DNA of 64,000 nt from Marisa cornuarietis (Eukaryota; Mollusca; Gastropoda; Architaenioglossa; Ampullariidae). Position 1 is the first letter of the stretch. Each line of letters starts with the position of its first letter. Location: assembly GCA_004794655.1 (NCBI GenBank), contig SMMW01000585.1, positions 6,933,501 through 6,997,500 on the forward strand, read 5' to 3'. The position numbers were made by a program, and so were the translations under genes. Of the stretch, positions 25,329 through 37,497 are shown piece by piece. The notes under the pieces are model-generated. The model was not told where the DNA came from, did not search any database, and saw nothing but the letters and a program-made list of their open reading frames with translations.

Positions 25329-27881
25329 TTATGTGGCCAGCCCAGTCAGTCTCTCTTGCAACATTGTTGATCTCATATAATTTTTAATTAATTTTAATTT
25401 TGAGAAACTCCGTTCTGCACCGGCAACAGAAATTGGAAGGGTCAATAAAATTCTGAGAGACACTACAACATTCGGCACAATATCAAATAGTTTATGTTGG
25501 ATAATGAATGTTAAGACTTCTTTGGGGTTCATTTTAGGCTTGGGAAGCCTTCTAGCCACAACCTGTAATTCAGAACAGAGTTCCTCCGCGTCAATGTCTT
25601 TGCTGTCTCTGTGCATTAGCGCCTTTTCCAAGCCCTGGCAAGATAGTAGAATGTCCTTCGTTGGTTTTTCAGAAATGTTTTGGATATCATAAAGAAATCC
25701 AAATAATGCACTGTGCTCCTGAATCTGTTTAAATCTGTCTTCAATGGATGCAGTGGCCGTGTCTACGACAGCATAAAAAAAACTGACTTTGAAATTTTCA
25801 GCAGGGTCTTCTATTGTGTCGTCGGCAGCCTCATAGTCAAATTGTCGTTTAGTTCGTCTTTTTCTTGGTACTTGGTCTTTCTCAAAGCTTGGCTGTATTT
25901 CTAACTCACATGCAATCTCTGTTGCATCGGCTAACACTTGCCTGAATCCCTTATCACTTCTCTGCTTCTTGAGATATTCCAGGGTTTGCTGCATCTGCTT
26001 TGTTGCTGTCTTTAAATCCGCTTCTTTGTCTTGAAGACATTTGCTGGTAACATTGACTTCAAACAAGATGTTATACCATATCACTAGTGCTGCAACAAAT
26101 CTGAACTGGCAAATGCGATTAGCAAGGGCTTGAGCTTCAGCTCGTGTTACATTTCCTGATGATCCCTGAAAGCTTGCATTCTCAGAAATATCTATGAGAG
26201 AATCATAAATTTTACCAAGCTGGTATCTCAGAGGTTTCAAAGCATCAATTCTATTTGCCCATCTGGTTTCACTTAGTGGTTTCACTGTGACATCCGGAAC
26301 ATGATTTTTCAGTACTTCCCAACGTCTAGTTGAACCAGAGAAATAATTATAAATTTGTTGAATGAATCCAAAGAAATTAACAGCTTCTAGACAACTCTTA
26401 GCTGCATCGTTTACTACAAGGTTTAGAGAATGCGCACTGCATGGGACAAAAAAAGCACGAGGGTTTGTATCTATGATCCTTTTTTGTACACCACTGTCTT
26501 TGCCTTTCATGTTGCTTCCATTGTCATAGCCTTGTCCGCGCAGGTTATCTATGTCCAGTTCCATTTCTTGAAGTTGTTTGAGAAGAACTTCTGTCATAAA
26601 TGCACTTCCAGTTTCAGACAATGGTACAAATCCTAGGAAATGCTCTTTTATTTCTATGTGAAACTTAGAACTTTCAGAAGCGGTCACCACATTAACAAAT
26701 CGAATAATCATTGTCATTTGCTCATTGTGACTAACATCTGGTGTGCAGTCCAAGATGACAGAATAATATTTAGCGTGACTAGCAGCTGTTAAAATCTTCT
26801 GCTTTATTGCATTTGCCAGCAGCTGTATTAATTCATTCTGTATATCTTTTCCAAGATAGTGTATCATTGTTTCCTTGTCTTTAATTCTCCGCAAATGTTC
26901 GTTCATCACAGGGTCAAAAAGTGCTAGATATTCGACAAACTTCAAGAAATTGCCATTTCCTGCACTATGAAGGTTGTCATTTGCACCACGGAGTGCAAGG
27001 TTCTGCATTGCTAGTATCCTCACTAAAGCTATTAGTCGTTCCAGTATTTGGCGCCAGTAGACTTCTTCATGCTTAATCTTGTGTTGGTTGACATCATCAA
27101 TGGTTTTACCACGTAGTAATCGCAGCTCAAGTTCTCTCCATGTCTGGTAGTTTTCTAAGTGTGCTGCACTTTTTTCATGTGAAGATAGTATGGTCGAAAT
27201 GTTTTTCCAGTCCTTTGATCCAACTTTCTGCAGAGATGAGCTGTCAGACTTATTGCTGAATAACTTGCAGCAAAAACAAAATACTGCATCATTGAACTTT
27301 GAATAAACTAACCATTGGCGTTGCACCTCTTCCCCATTAGCCAGTTTCCTTTTGTAGTGGACTGTAGAGAACCTCCTTTTGTTTTCATTTTTAGGAAAAT
27401 TATAATCATGCACCTGGTGTGGGCCATGCTGAACAATGAGTTCAGTTACCTGCCTTTCGTTGCAAGACCAGGTAGCAGGGTCGTTATAATCCAGCTCTAA
27501 CTGTTTCTCTTTATTCTCACCATAGGTATTTTCATTATCTATTTGAACATTATCCACATTGGCTTCGCTGTCATTGTTGTTTTGACAATCCTTATGAGGT
27601 TCTCGCGCAACACCAGTGTGATTTTGACATTCTGCAGTGGAAGTTGTGGAAGCTACTGGAGCAGTGGAAGTAGTGAAAGTCACAGGAACGCCGTAACTTG
27701 TCGAGACCACAGGATCGCTAACATTTGTTGAAGGCACAGAAACAACAGCAGTACTGTGGCTCTCAGTGACACTGTCTTGGCGAAGATATTTATGCAGCGA
27801 CTTTTCTTGTTTTGCCATCTCTTTGGCTTTTTCAGCTCTTCGCTTCCGATATTGAGCTCCAGACAGTCGTTTGCTATCCAT
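25329..27881 (-). CDS. hAT transposase, ZMYM1-like, C-terminus cut by a stop
   Basis: 850 residues encoded in one exon. It binds and excises the surrounding element by a DDE-type cut-and-paste reaction in the nucleus. A TTF-type zinc finger lies at about residues 190-245 (FCFCC at 201-205, His at 235 and 241). A DUF4371/RNase-H-like core follows, with likely catalytic Asp378 (VILDCTPDVS) and Asp453 (GQGYDNGSN), and C-x2-H at 481-484. The hAT C-terminal dimerisation motif with a candidate catalytic Glu (SVAGAERSFS) lies near 818-827. The frame stops at TAA 25331-25329, yet 29 more codons stay open in frame to TAA 25241-25239 (SIEHDLANALNLKEL...), the usual family tail. This is therefore a late nonsense mutation, and activity is uncertain. 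Confidence 0.92.
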   Translation of the reverse strand: MDSKRLSGAQYRKRRAEKAKEMAKQEKSLHKYLRQDSVTESHSTAVVSVPSTNVSDPVVSTSYGVPVTFTTSTAPVASTTSTAECQNHTGVAREPHKDCQNNNDSEANVDNVQIDNENTYGENKEKQLELDYNDPATWSCNERQVTELIVQHGPHQVHDYNFPKNENKRRFSTVHYKRKLANGEEVQRQWLVYSKFNDAVFCFCCKLFSNKSDSSSLQKVGSKDWKNISTILSSHEKSAAHLENYQTWRELELRLLRGKTIDDVNQHKIKHEEVYWRQILERLIALVRILAMQNLALRGANDNLHSAGNGNFLKFVEYLALFDPVMNEHLRRIKDKETMIHYLGKDIQNELIQLLANAIKQKILTAASHAKYYSVILDCTPDVSHNEQMTMIIRFVNVVTASESSKFHIEIKEHFLGFVPLSETGSAFMTEVLLKQLQEMELDIDNLRGQGYDNGSNMKGKDSGVQKRIIDTNPRAFFVPCSAHSLNLVVNDAAKSCLEAVNFFGFIQQIYNYFSGSTRRWEVLKNHVPDVTVKPLSETRWANRIDALKPLRYQLGKIYDSLIDISENASFQGSSGNVTRAEAQALANRICQFRFVAALVIWYNILFEVNVTSKCLQDKEADLKTATKQMQQTLEYLKKQRSDKGFRQVLADATEIACELEIQPSFEKDQVPRKRRTKRQFDYEAADDTIEDPAENFKVSFFYAVVDTATASIEDRFKQIQEHSALFGFLYDIQNISEKPTKDILLSCQGLEKALMHRDSKDIDAEELCSELQVVARRLPKPKMNPKEVLTFIIQHKLFDIVPNVVVSLRILLTLPISVAGAERSFSKLKLIKNYMRSTMLQERLTGLAT

Positions 27882-27889
27882 TTATCAAC

Positions 27890-30054
27890 ACAAATATTGG
27901 AATAAGTATACGTTTAATTCTATTTTAACAGAAATTTCAAACAAGAAAGCTAGGCTTAAATATCACCAGTAATGATTGCGGCGGTCTCAACGCGATTGTG
28001 ATGTGCTAAAGACCACAGGACTGTAACGGACACGTTTGTGCAATGAAAAGTTTTGCAAAACGTTACACCACCGCTGTCGCAACCCGTTGCATCCACACAA
28101 TCAAAATAAGCACTATAAGAAATAAGGAAATGAAATTAATGTAAAGAAGGACATAAATCGTGTTAATAAAATATATACAGCTATGTCACAATGCATAAAA
28201 TCATGCGAACTTATCTTTACAAACTCTCATGAAGTGGCTGTAGTACAGTAGCACTGTTCAGTCTTGTACGGCTAAATCCAGTTCACAACCTTTACTGATT
28301 CAGCTGTGGAAGGATGATAGCTCCAAGCACCCGAACAGACGATCACAAAGTAAATTCAAACAGCAGCACGAGATGTCTGCAGCCGCTCAGAAAAGTGAGG
28401 TTTTCACAACATCCTGTGGATTTGTTAAAGTTAAAACTACCTTCCCCCCCCCCCCCCATCTCAGCTGTCCAGCCCTGTTAATGTGATCTGACTTTCTTTT
28501 CAGTGGTAGATTTATCTCTGCCCTTCTCCACTAAGCCACCCTACTAAGGTCCTTCCAATCTTTCTCTCCTCTCTCTTTCTCATCTCACGGACAACTATCA
28601 AGTAGCATCGCACCACCTTCTTTGTCCAGTCTTCTAATCTGATCCCACTGGTCACTAACTGTGACAGATTTATCGCCATCCGTTGGGCCTTTCCAACTAG
28701 CACCTCGATCGGCAAGTGCTTTCAATCGTTCTCTTCTTTCTCATCTTACAGACAAACTAACAAGTAAAACCGCACTGACTACATGTTTGCTGCTTGAAAA
28801 TAGTGGAAAAGTGGTTTTCTACAAGAACTCATTACGACCAGAGGTGTTAGAACCCAGGAGTGTCAAGGAATGGCTTATTAAAATTAAATCTTTTTCGAGA
28901 ATTTGCTCTCCGATTTTATTAATAACTTATAAATAAGAACTACTTTTTGTCAAGAAAAAGTACGTCTGTTTTTCAATTGCAGGCGTGCATCATACACACA
29001 TGGCTACTTGCATGTCTACCAAATCAGACCTACACTTATGAGTAGGGGGAGTTCAAACACTCGTGTAAAAGGTTTTACGGAGTGACGACTGACTGCTCAC
29101 TGATGGAGACAAGAAATCTGTAGCACCTTGCTCTGGTCTTATTTTGCTGTGTGGTCTAAAACTCTGGCTATCACAGCTTCTAGCATCTAGACCACCATCA
29201 TAGAAACTATCGCGTTCCCATCCAAAGTCACACCTGACAGGTGGGCGGGGCAGTACGAGGTCGGTCAAGGGAGAGTCTTCTAGACGCTAACAATGCAAAG
29301 TTGTAAATCATGGTGTCAATGCAGCTGCCCAAACACATTCCAATGGTCAGCGCTGCTTGGTGTCCAGCATAGGGTTTGTTGAAAACAAGAGAAGTATGTA
29401 GACTATAGGTCTTAGTACGCGATATCATTTAATAACCAATTTCAACTATTCTGTCAATGGAGCATAACAACAAGCTATCTGTTCAAACTGTAGACAGACA
29501 GACGCACTCTTAGATAATAAAAATAAACAAACATTACAATTTGCCAACTAAATTAAGTGTAATACACCATGCAATCGAACCGAAATTTAATGATTAATAA
29601 GAAAGTTAACTATTCACGACCATGAGTCACAACAGTAAGTACAAGACTCTAGGCCATCAGTGTCACTGCTGTACACAGCACTAAGGAGAAAACAGGTTCG
29701 GGACAGTGAATTAAATAAATTGATCTGAAATTTGACAATAAAAATAGATATATTATAAACTTCAAATGACTCTACCTTGATGTTTGTCTGCTAAAGACTT
29801 TAATACTCTTATTAACTAAGAACGCGATCGTGACATTAGCTAAGTTCCTTTTGGTTTAAAGTTCGTAAGTGTAAAAAATATTGAACATAAAACAGTTGTC
29901 ATAACCAAAAAGAAACTCGCGTAGCAAACTCAAGTCAGTGTTGTTGTCCCTGATTTCAGCTGCAGTGTTTTCAATGCATAAGTGTGGAACGTCTTTCAAA
30001 GTAGGATAGAAGAGAGAAAGGTGAGGTTGGTATTAGTGGAATGTGATCCCATCC
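27890..30054. other. Non-coding 3' third of the hAT element
   Basis: Lies between the transposase start and the right-end repeats. It contains a poly-C run near 28446 and an imperfect internal duplication around 28500-28780 (GATTTATC, TTTCTCATCT and ACAGAC words repeat). No second gene is seen. Confidence 0.55.
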
Positions 30055-30672
30055 ATTGTAAAGGTCCGCCCTGACCAGACCCCATCCACCAACCCGCCCG
30101 GCCGCCCCTCTCCCATCCCTCTGCTGTCTAACCTCCGCCCCCTCCGCCCTCTTCTTCCCTGCTGGTTAGGTGGTCACTTCAAGTGCGCCCTGTCCTGTAG
30201 TAATGATGGGATTTTCCTGTAATACATGAGCTGAGAAACTCGCGTGGTGAAGTCAACCTACAAGCAGAGGAAAGGCGTCCTGCTCATGTCATTCTGTGAA
30301 AATGATCTTTTTCCCTAACACTTTTCATCACTTAAAAACAAAAGCAGGCTATTTTTGCGCCCCCCCCCCACTCCATGACTGCGCCACCACCCCCTTTGCC
30401 ATCCACCAACGCCGCCCCTCTCATCGCCCTTCCCCGCCCCTCTGCCGCCCCATCCGCCCTCTACTTCCCTGCTGGTTAGCTGGTCACTGCAAGCGCGCCC
30501 TGGGATAATGGGGTTTTCCTGTAATACATGTACTGAGAAACTAGCGTGGTGGTCAGTCTACAAGCAGAGGAAAGGTGTCCTGCTAATATCATTCTGTAAA
30601 AATTATATTTTTCCCTAAAATTATTCATCTTTAAAAAAAAGAGCAGGCCATTTTTTCCGCCCCCCCCCCTCA
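30055..30672. repeat. Two 310-bp subterminal tandem repeats of the hAT
   Basis: CTTCCCTGCTGGTTAG recurs with a period of 310 bp, with matching flanks (GGGGTTTTCCTGTAATACATG, then a C-run). Two copies abut the right end, as subterminal transposase-binding arrays often do. Confidence 0.8.
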
Positions 30673-30724
30673 GTCTGCGCCCTAGGCAATTGTCTAGTTT
30701 GCCTAATAGGTAGAACCGGCCCTG

Positions 30725-30732
30725 AGAACAAC
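30725..30732. repeat. Right target-site duplication of the hAT element
   Basis: AGAACAAC, the partner of 25102-25109. Confidence 0.9.
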
Positions 30733-32170
30733 ATTGTAGTAGGACGTGTCATGGCTGGAGGAATGCCGATGTTTTTCGTATCACAGAAACAATAAATTTA
30801 GCAACCACCCTGTTATAATCTGTGCGAACATTTTAACAGGGGATCTAATGTCAGTATTAGGGAAAGGTTGCAAGTAATGTCAACCTATATTCATGATGGT
30901 CTATAATCTGTTTCCAGTTTTCTGGTTCCTCTAGGATAAGCCACGCTTTCGACGTCGCTCTATTGAAACAGAGTCTCTCACACATCCGTCGGTCGTGGAA
31001 TTCCTTCTCTTGGACAGAAGTCGAAAATAGCCATTAAATCAGAAGTAATCACATCAAATATAAACAGTTTATTGATAACAGAAATGCAAAATAAAAAAAC
31101 TGCTCAAAAAACTATTTAAAGACAAAGTAGAAAACACGAAATGCACACAAATACCACACACCGGAGATGCAGACACGCGATTACCTTCCGCATAATTATA
31201 CTGATATCGACAATAGGAACCTAAATGACGATTTGTCTGGGGTGACATTCTCACCCTTCTTGAAAAAAAATTTGCACAACGCAATGAAAGAATGCAACAC
31301 TGAAGATCGGCCGATGTCCTCAGGTCTCTTGGTGGAAGGTAGAAGTGGCTCCTCCACCACTCCTCCCACCTGAATTCTGCTCTGAACCGCCTAAAAGGCT
31401 CTTACTAATACCGTAGTTTTCCAAGCCCTGCCTGATTACAAAGTTCTTAGCTGCATTTTTCCGAAATTACTGCAGAATTGAGGGAATTTTTTCAGACCCT
31501 ACCACAGTCAGCGATACGTGTCAAACAAACCCAGATGCTAGCCTTGCGATGCACCATAGAACTGCAAGTCTAGGGAGATGGGACCACTGCTTTAGTTCTG
31601 GCAGAACTGGGCCCCTTAGTAGCTAAAGTGCCCAATTCATTCGACTGAAGCACGGTAAATATTTCTCGGGTTATGAGGAAAATGTGTTCAAATATGCCGG
31701 GTTGTCAATAAAATTGTTTACGGAAGCGATTGTCTAGCTGGCTGTCGATGGCGTCAAAGCCCACCGTCGTTCGAGAAAAGAGTAAAATTGGCGAGTACTT
31801 CCGCCAATTGCGAGTCCAGTACGTTGACGCCCACTTAGGTGCACACGTGTAAAACACGACCTTACTTTCACAGAATGACGAATCAGTCGCACTGATGGCG
31901 ATTATAAACGAACACAGCGATCATGAACGTGATACACACTTTTTAACAGGATGCGATAAAGACTACAAACGGTCCCACTACAGCTCATCGGACAGTGCAT
32001 TCTCAAAATAGAAACCAATAAAATTAGTTAATAAATTAAGTCTTAGGTGAAAACTGAGATGTTTGGGTAAAACCATTAACATTTCATATCATGGTTAAAC
32101 GTTTATGGCTGCCTGCTTTAATGAATGGTGGAAAACGTACTTCCGTGAGTTGACATCACCTGTATTTAAA
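30733..32170. repeat. Upstream flank of gene D, duplicated upstream of F
   Basis: No gene. 30770-31400 matches 43930-44640, and 31640-32170 matches about 45210-45730. Part of it (31410-31620) is a diverged copy of blocks at 23.9 and 42.3 kb. Confidence 0.65.
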
Positions 32171-32175
32171 AAACT

Positions 32176-32206
32176 CCAGAATTCCAGACCCAGTCCTGTA
32201 TAAAAG
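32176..32206 (+). promoter_or_regulatory. Core promoter of gene D
   Basis: CCAGAATTCC at 32176-32185 and TATAAAAG at 32199-32206, 77 bp before the ATG. Same module and spacing as genes A and F. Confidence 0.75.
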
Positions 32207-32282
32207 GCAGAGTCTGATTGCCTTCAGACAAGTGCCTTCAACGCATAAATCTTTGAGCTAGTGTAGACATACAGCCGGACAA

Positions 32283-34315
32283 ATGGAAAATTTGAGATTA
32301 GTAATGTTTGGTTTACTGAGTATCTGCCTGATTGTGGGTAAGTTTGATGTTGTTGCTTTTTAAAGAGGTAAGGTTTTGGATGCTTTTCTGTTTCTTCAAC
32401 CAGAAAATATTTTAATCGATAGTTATGAAAGGTATGTAGAAATACAGAAACAAAATTCGCAAGATATTCGTTCTTAAAACTTTACAATAAGAAATTTTAC
32501 AGATTGTTAGAAAAGGATGAAAGACAGTTATTTGAAACTACGCCAAAAAACGATCATACAGACGACATTTGTTTAAAATTATCTCCTATGGAACAGATGA
32601 AACATAGAATAGATGCTTAGTTGTTTTCTCACACCTTGATAACATTATGGATAGAGCAGACCCACTGGAATAAAGTTGTTCGAAGACCAGAAAGAACAAA
32701 AAACAAAAAGATGTGGATACAGTAAAATTCAAGATCGTGCATATTCAAAGAGAAAAAATATTGTATCTTATGTAATTGTTAGGACAATTTGACAGAATAT
32801 TGAAGTGTGACCTTCACTAATAGTAATTTCAATTTTAAAGGAAATTTTAAAATGATAAATATTTAAGTTCTTAAAGCACTGCTTTCTCTACTGTACAATA
32901 ATAATTGATAATAACATTTTTATGAAGTTTATCTCAATTTTGCAAAAATGAAAAGCACATAATTAATATAGACAGAGATTTATAGGGACATTTTTTCGTT
33001 TTTAGGTATAACACCGTATTGGAGCGCAAGCGCATCACCTACGGCCACAGGCGACCGAATCTCGGCTCAGAATCTTTCGGTTTTAAATGACCTCATCAAG
33101 GCAACGAGAACAGACGCTAATCGTACTTACTGGGAAAATGTAAGTATATGAAGATGTCTGTAAATGCGATTGTAGCTTAAGTTCAAAAACTTTGAAAGCC
33201 TTTATAAAGGTTGCTGTTGCTGAATGAGTTGAATGTGTGTACAAACAGGCTTGCGTGCATGTTTATGTATCTCGGGAAATATGTATGTTTATGTAGGTAC
33301 GAAAGTGTGTACGGAGATAGACAGGCAGCCAGAGAAAAGAAGGTACTGAACATAGAAAGAAGGTCTGGTGATTGTCTGACTAATGTATTTACACTTGATG
33401 ATGCAGTGAACTGTGGAAAGTAATTGTAGCATCCTTGTTTTCTGTCCACCTTGACACAGTGCTCGGTGTCCCCACAAGCCTGCAGCAAGCAATACAACTC
33501 GTTAAGCACTACGTCCGACCTTCCATTCTGCGTGTGTGACAGGAATCAAAGTCAAAAGGTAGGAGCCGTCGCCTGTGGTAGAAACGTTGTTTGTAGAGAT
33601 TTCAAATATTGGCACAATTTGGAAAAGCTTTAAAGCACAAACATGAAAATAGACAAAAGTTATAGAGACATTGTGCGAGCGAGAGAACAGTCGAATGAGC
33701 GAGCGAGCAAGAGAGAGAGAGAGAGAGAAATGGGAGAAGAACGATAAAAGAAAATTCTCACATTTATGGTGTTTCTTTCAACTTTTTCTTAGGAAGTGCT
33801 TCATGAACAGTACAAAGTTTGCAACGAGTTTGCTCAGCTGTTGGATGAGTTTATAGAGGACGTCAGCGGTGATAGCAGTTCGTCACAAATCCAGCTGTTG
33901 TCGAACTTGACGACCCTTCGTAACAATTCTCTGAAATCAGTCATCGACAAATTTCAAGTAATGGTTGGTATCTTTCAGTGACACTTCAAATTAAAAAAAA
34001 AATGCTATTGTTGTTAATACTTCAGATCTGTTTTACACAATCAACCTCGCTTTTCTTATCGGCTGCTTAGAAGAAATTATGGGAAGCAGAAGCAGGCTAC
34101 TTTCAAAGTTTTTCCTACTCATTTGTTTTATCTACACAAATGGTTTACGTTGTTTTGCTCTTTTACAGAAACTTGATTCGCAGAAAGGGAGTACAGTTGC
34201 CAAGATTAACACGTCCCAGAATCTCCATCAACGCAACTTTAAAAACCTGAGGATTGTTGCACGAATGGCGACAGAGATGGACAAAATGAGCAAAGTTCTC
34301 CCTTCACTTCAATGA
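32283..34315 (+). CDS. Gene D: secreted small helical protein, array family
   Basis: Exons: 32283-32337, 33006-33139, 33460-33558, 33793-33963, 34169-34315; introns phase 1, 0, 0, 0; 201 aa. Signal peptide MENLRLVMFGLLSICLIVG. Exon 2 ends ARTDANRTYWEN-like (sequon NRT); it is two codons shorter than in A and F. Exon 3 has C-x6-C (CSVSPQAC), two extra cysteines in CVCD, and sequon NQS. Exon 4 has the conserved YKVCNEFAQLLDEF and a two-residue longer serine-rich linker (GDSSSSQ). Exon 5 reads RNFKNLRIVARMATEMDKM. No stops and all splice sites consensus, so it looks functional. The promoter module and the hairpins are present. Function unknown; helical-cytokine-like by layout only. Confidence 0.85.
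33703..33730. repeat. GA microsatellite in gene D intron 3
   Basis: Purine GA run just before exon 4, at the position where A, C and F have TA, GT or GA repeats. Confidence 0.85.
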
Positions 34316-34403
34316 CATGCAAACGACATATTCGCCAAAACAATATCCACATGCTAAGTTGAAATGACTAGAGTTAGTAACACCGACCAGCCCTACAGTC
34401 GGG

Positions 34404-34473
34404 CCGATAGTCGGTTTTATTTTCCTAGCTCATGGGGTGTAACCCATTGCAAACAGTAAGGCATATTGCCTTG
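34404..34473 (+). promoter_or_regulatory. 3'-UTR hairpin cluster of gene D
   Basis: CCGA-TAG-TCGG at 34404-34414; ATGGG-GTGTAA-CCCAT at 34432-34447; TAAGGCA-TAT-TGCCTTG at 34457-34473, outer pair T-G. The hexaloop hairpin begins 117 nt after the stop. Confidence 0.8.
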
Positions 34474-34479
34474 TTTATT

Positions 34480-36259
34480 GTCTTACATATTTAGCTGACT
34501 TGCTTTTGATTTGGTATTTTATTGTAGCAGTTTGATTTAGATAACTGATGTTATGAATGGATTTCGTATATTTCCTGTTTGACAAGAGCAGCTTGCATTA
34601 CATTTGATAACACACCTGAGTGTAAGTAAGGCGGGTGGTTAGAGGAAAAAGAAAGTTGTGTAATAGGGGGCGCTGATGTAAAACAAATTTTGTGGGGAAG
34701 GGATGGAGTTAAGGAATATCATCTGTTTTTTTTTTTTAATGAAGATTACCTGTTTGAAGATATTCGCTTACTCTGACTTTGAAGTACATTTTAACGATAT
34801 CGGCATCTTCTGTATTTTAAAATTAAATAAACAAAATTTAATTTTGCTTTTTGACATTTATTGAAATTTTGTATTTCATTCATATCTACTGTGTTTAGCG
34901 TGGGCCTAATCCTGCTCTATGTAAACTGCACAGCGTGATAATCTGTGATATATTATTTTGACTTTGTCTTGTGCTTCACCTCTGGGTCCGTATTAAAGAA
35001 CCTCGCATTTTAAAATGTTCTGAGCGCAATATTGGACTTGAATACATCTCCAGCGTTTTCTTCGTTCAAATCAAATAAAGTTTGTCACGAACTATATTTT
35101 TTACACTTTGTGTTCTTTGCATAAACTTTGGTGGTGAGCGTTTGGATGTGTAAATCAGCAGAAAAAATAAGAACATAATAACGTAAAAACAGCAGCAGAA
35201 ATAAAAACAAGGTATTTTTTGGTGATGCAGATGGATTCGTATGTCCTACGACTCCATGAAAAGTGTCATGCATGTAAGGGATGTCAGGCAAGTAGAGCTT
35301 TAAAGTACAAAGCAGAACTCGAGAAACGAAAGTAAATTTCAACTGGATGCCACATTCTAGCTCTTCTCATAGAAAAACCACTCGAGGCAAAGGTGAGGTA
35401 GAGTTGGGGGGGGGGTTCTCACAGTCAAGCACCCACACTCACATTTTCGTAGAGGATTGAATCAAGAGCTCGCCTGTTTCCTAGTCTACCCAAAAGAAAA
35501 GAAGGCTATTTAAAAAATAAACAACTTCAAAAATTTACGAATAGTATCATAGGCTCTTTCCCAAAATATAATATTTACAGTTTATGTTCAAATGCGTAAA
35601 AACTTTTCTTTGAGAAGTATTTATCGCCGTCGAAATTTTTAAAAAATTCATAATAGCTGTGTTCTATGCACTATGTAAGCCAATGTTACCAGAGTTGTCA
35701 GGAGATCTTGTAAAGTGAACTTTTTTCATTCAAAAATCGAAGTCTCCCAGAATGTACATGTCTTACATGTCTAGAAATACTCCCTCCTGGAATACCACTG
35801 AAGCTGAAATTGAGCCCTACTTGCTTACATTGAAAGATAAACGAGTCGAATCGCTTTACGGTGGAGGATTTGAAATGTTTTTCCATAGTTTGTGTCACTG
35901 TCTCTATCTGTCCGTTCTTTCTTTCTGACTTTTTCAGCCCGTCTCCTGTCAATCAGAATAATAACAAACCAGGTTCACCAGTAGCACAGTGGTGCAAAAT
36001 AGTTTTTCTGTGCTCTACTGGAATGCAGGTCATCCTAGTGTGAAACTAGTGAGTGCCCTGACCCACTGTGTTATCAGCTTTGTTGTTATCACGTTTTTGT
36101 TATTATCTATGAAAGCTACTGACACACTGCTTTCTGTTTGAAAGGTTTTTTTACTTGATACTTTTTTTGGGGTGGTGGTGGTACTGATAATACCCAGAAG
36201 GGGGAGACAAAAATTTAGTAGTTCATGTATATGTTATTTGTTAGACACAAACGCATTAC

Positions 36260-36307
<48 letters not shown>

Positions 36308-37030
36308 AAACGCACTCACACAAACAACCTTACAAATGTAAAAACTTTTAAGACACGCGCACACACACCCCCCCACTCTTTTAGACTCACACACACAAGC
36401 ACGCTTGAGCACACACAATAGCACTTACAAGCACATACGTGAAAATACGCACACACACGCACGCGCGCAAACACACAATCACGCAAGTAAACATATTCAC
36501 ATTAGGGCTCATCCATACAATGTGGTCAAAGCGTCGTCTGTGGAGTGGCTTACTACCTGCTCCTTAGTGTAAACTGTCTTTGGGGTCTCCCTTAGCACAA
36601 ATGCTCTCTCTCTATATATATATACACACACACACCACACACACACATCAATATATGACATTGCTTACACAAACTTCCTTGAGTTCCTGTCTTAACACAA
36701 GCTGTCCGTAGTCCTATATTTAGGTTGGTAGGGATGCGAGACACGTAAGACCGCGGCAAAGAGACCGGTTCCTGAGTGTTAAGAGAGGTGTGGGTTGCAT
36801 TCTAGAAGCTTCTGAATAACACAAACTTCGTTTTAAACCATTGTATTTCATGACTTTTAAGTAATGTAACGCGTTTGTGATGAGCAGCTGTCCTTAGAAG
36901 GTAGATTTTCACTTACTTCGGAGAATAACACAGGACGATACATACGATGTATGGTTTGATGATGATGGTGATGGAGGCTGACAATTACGTGTGTAATTTT
37001 CGCTTCTATGTAAATTGAAAGGAAGGTGTA
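34480..37030. other. Spacer between genes D and E
   Basis: No gene seen. Duplicated downstream of F: 34640-35600 matches 48000-49000, 35690-36130 matches 51690-52020, and 36180-36960 matches 52140-52740. It contains the CA microsatellites at 36260-36480. Confidence 0.65.
36261..36304. repeat. (CA)n microsatellite
   Basis: CA repeat with further CA-rich sequence to about 36480. Open frames here are artefacts. Confidence 0.95.
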
Positions 37031-37386
37031 AACACTTTCTTCAGCCAGTGGATACCCTCGTCAATTTCCATCACGCCCACATGTATGTGAGTGACGGGAT
37101 GTCACTTTCATAAGATTACGAGTCAATGTCCGCGATGACAAGACATCGCTTTAATCCGCGATATCAGCTGACGCAGAACGAAAACTGGATTGTTGGCAAC
37201 AGTCGCCACATCCCCAACTCTTTGCCCCCACGAGTATGGAAAAGGACAGCAAGAGATAGGGAGAGAGAGAGAGAGAGAAAAAGAAAGAAAGGGTATCCCA
37301 CTGAAAGAAGAATGACCCTTGGGGTAAACCCTTGTCATGTGTTCACCCTATTCCGTCACAGACAATTATTGAGCAGCTCCCTTTCC

Positions 37387-37394
37387 TTTAAAAG
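37387..37394 (+). promoter_or_regulatory. TATA-like box of gene E
   Basis: TTTAAAAG 104 nt before the ATG, conserved at gene G (53135-53142). The CCAGAATTCC box of A, D and F is not present. Upstream sequence at 37040-37190 is nearly identical to 52815-52970 and may hold shared control sites. Confidence 0.5.
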
Positions 37395-37497
37395 GTTTTT
37401 TAAAGTATGAAAGCTGGGCAGCGTAGAGTTGAATCGGTAGCAATCTTCGGCTGATTCTGAACATACCGTAGAACACGTCTCAACATCCCCTTGAGAA

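Larger units (their letters stand above)
25110..30724 (-). mobile_element. hAT DNA transposon, 5.6 kb, near intact
   Basis: Ends are CAGGGCCGGCGCTAGGC on the left and, in reverse complement, CAGGGCCGGTTCTACC on the right: short imperfect terminal inverted repeats. Perfect 8-bp target-site duplications (AGAACAAC) flank it, the hAT hallmark. A single long transposase frame is on the minus strand. Empty-site paralogues of the insertion point are visible in the array near 21640 and 43870, so it inserted after the flank had been duplicated. The transposase has one stop near its C-terminus. Confidence 0.93.
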
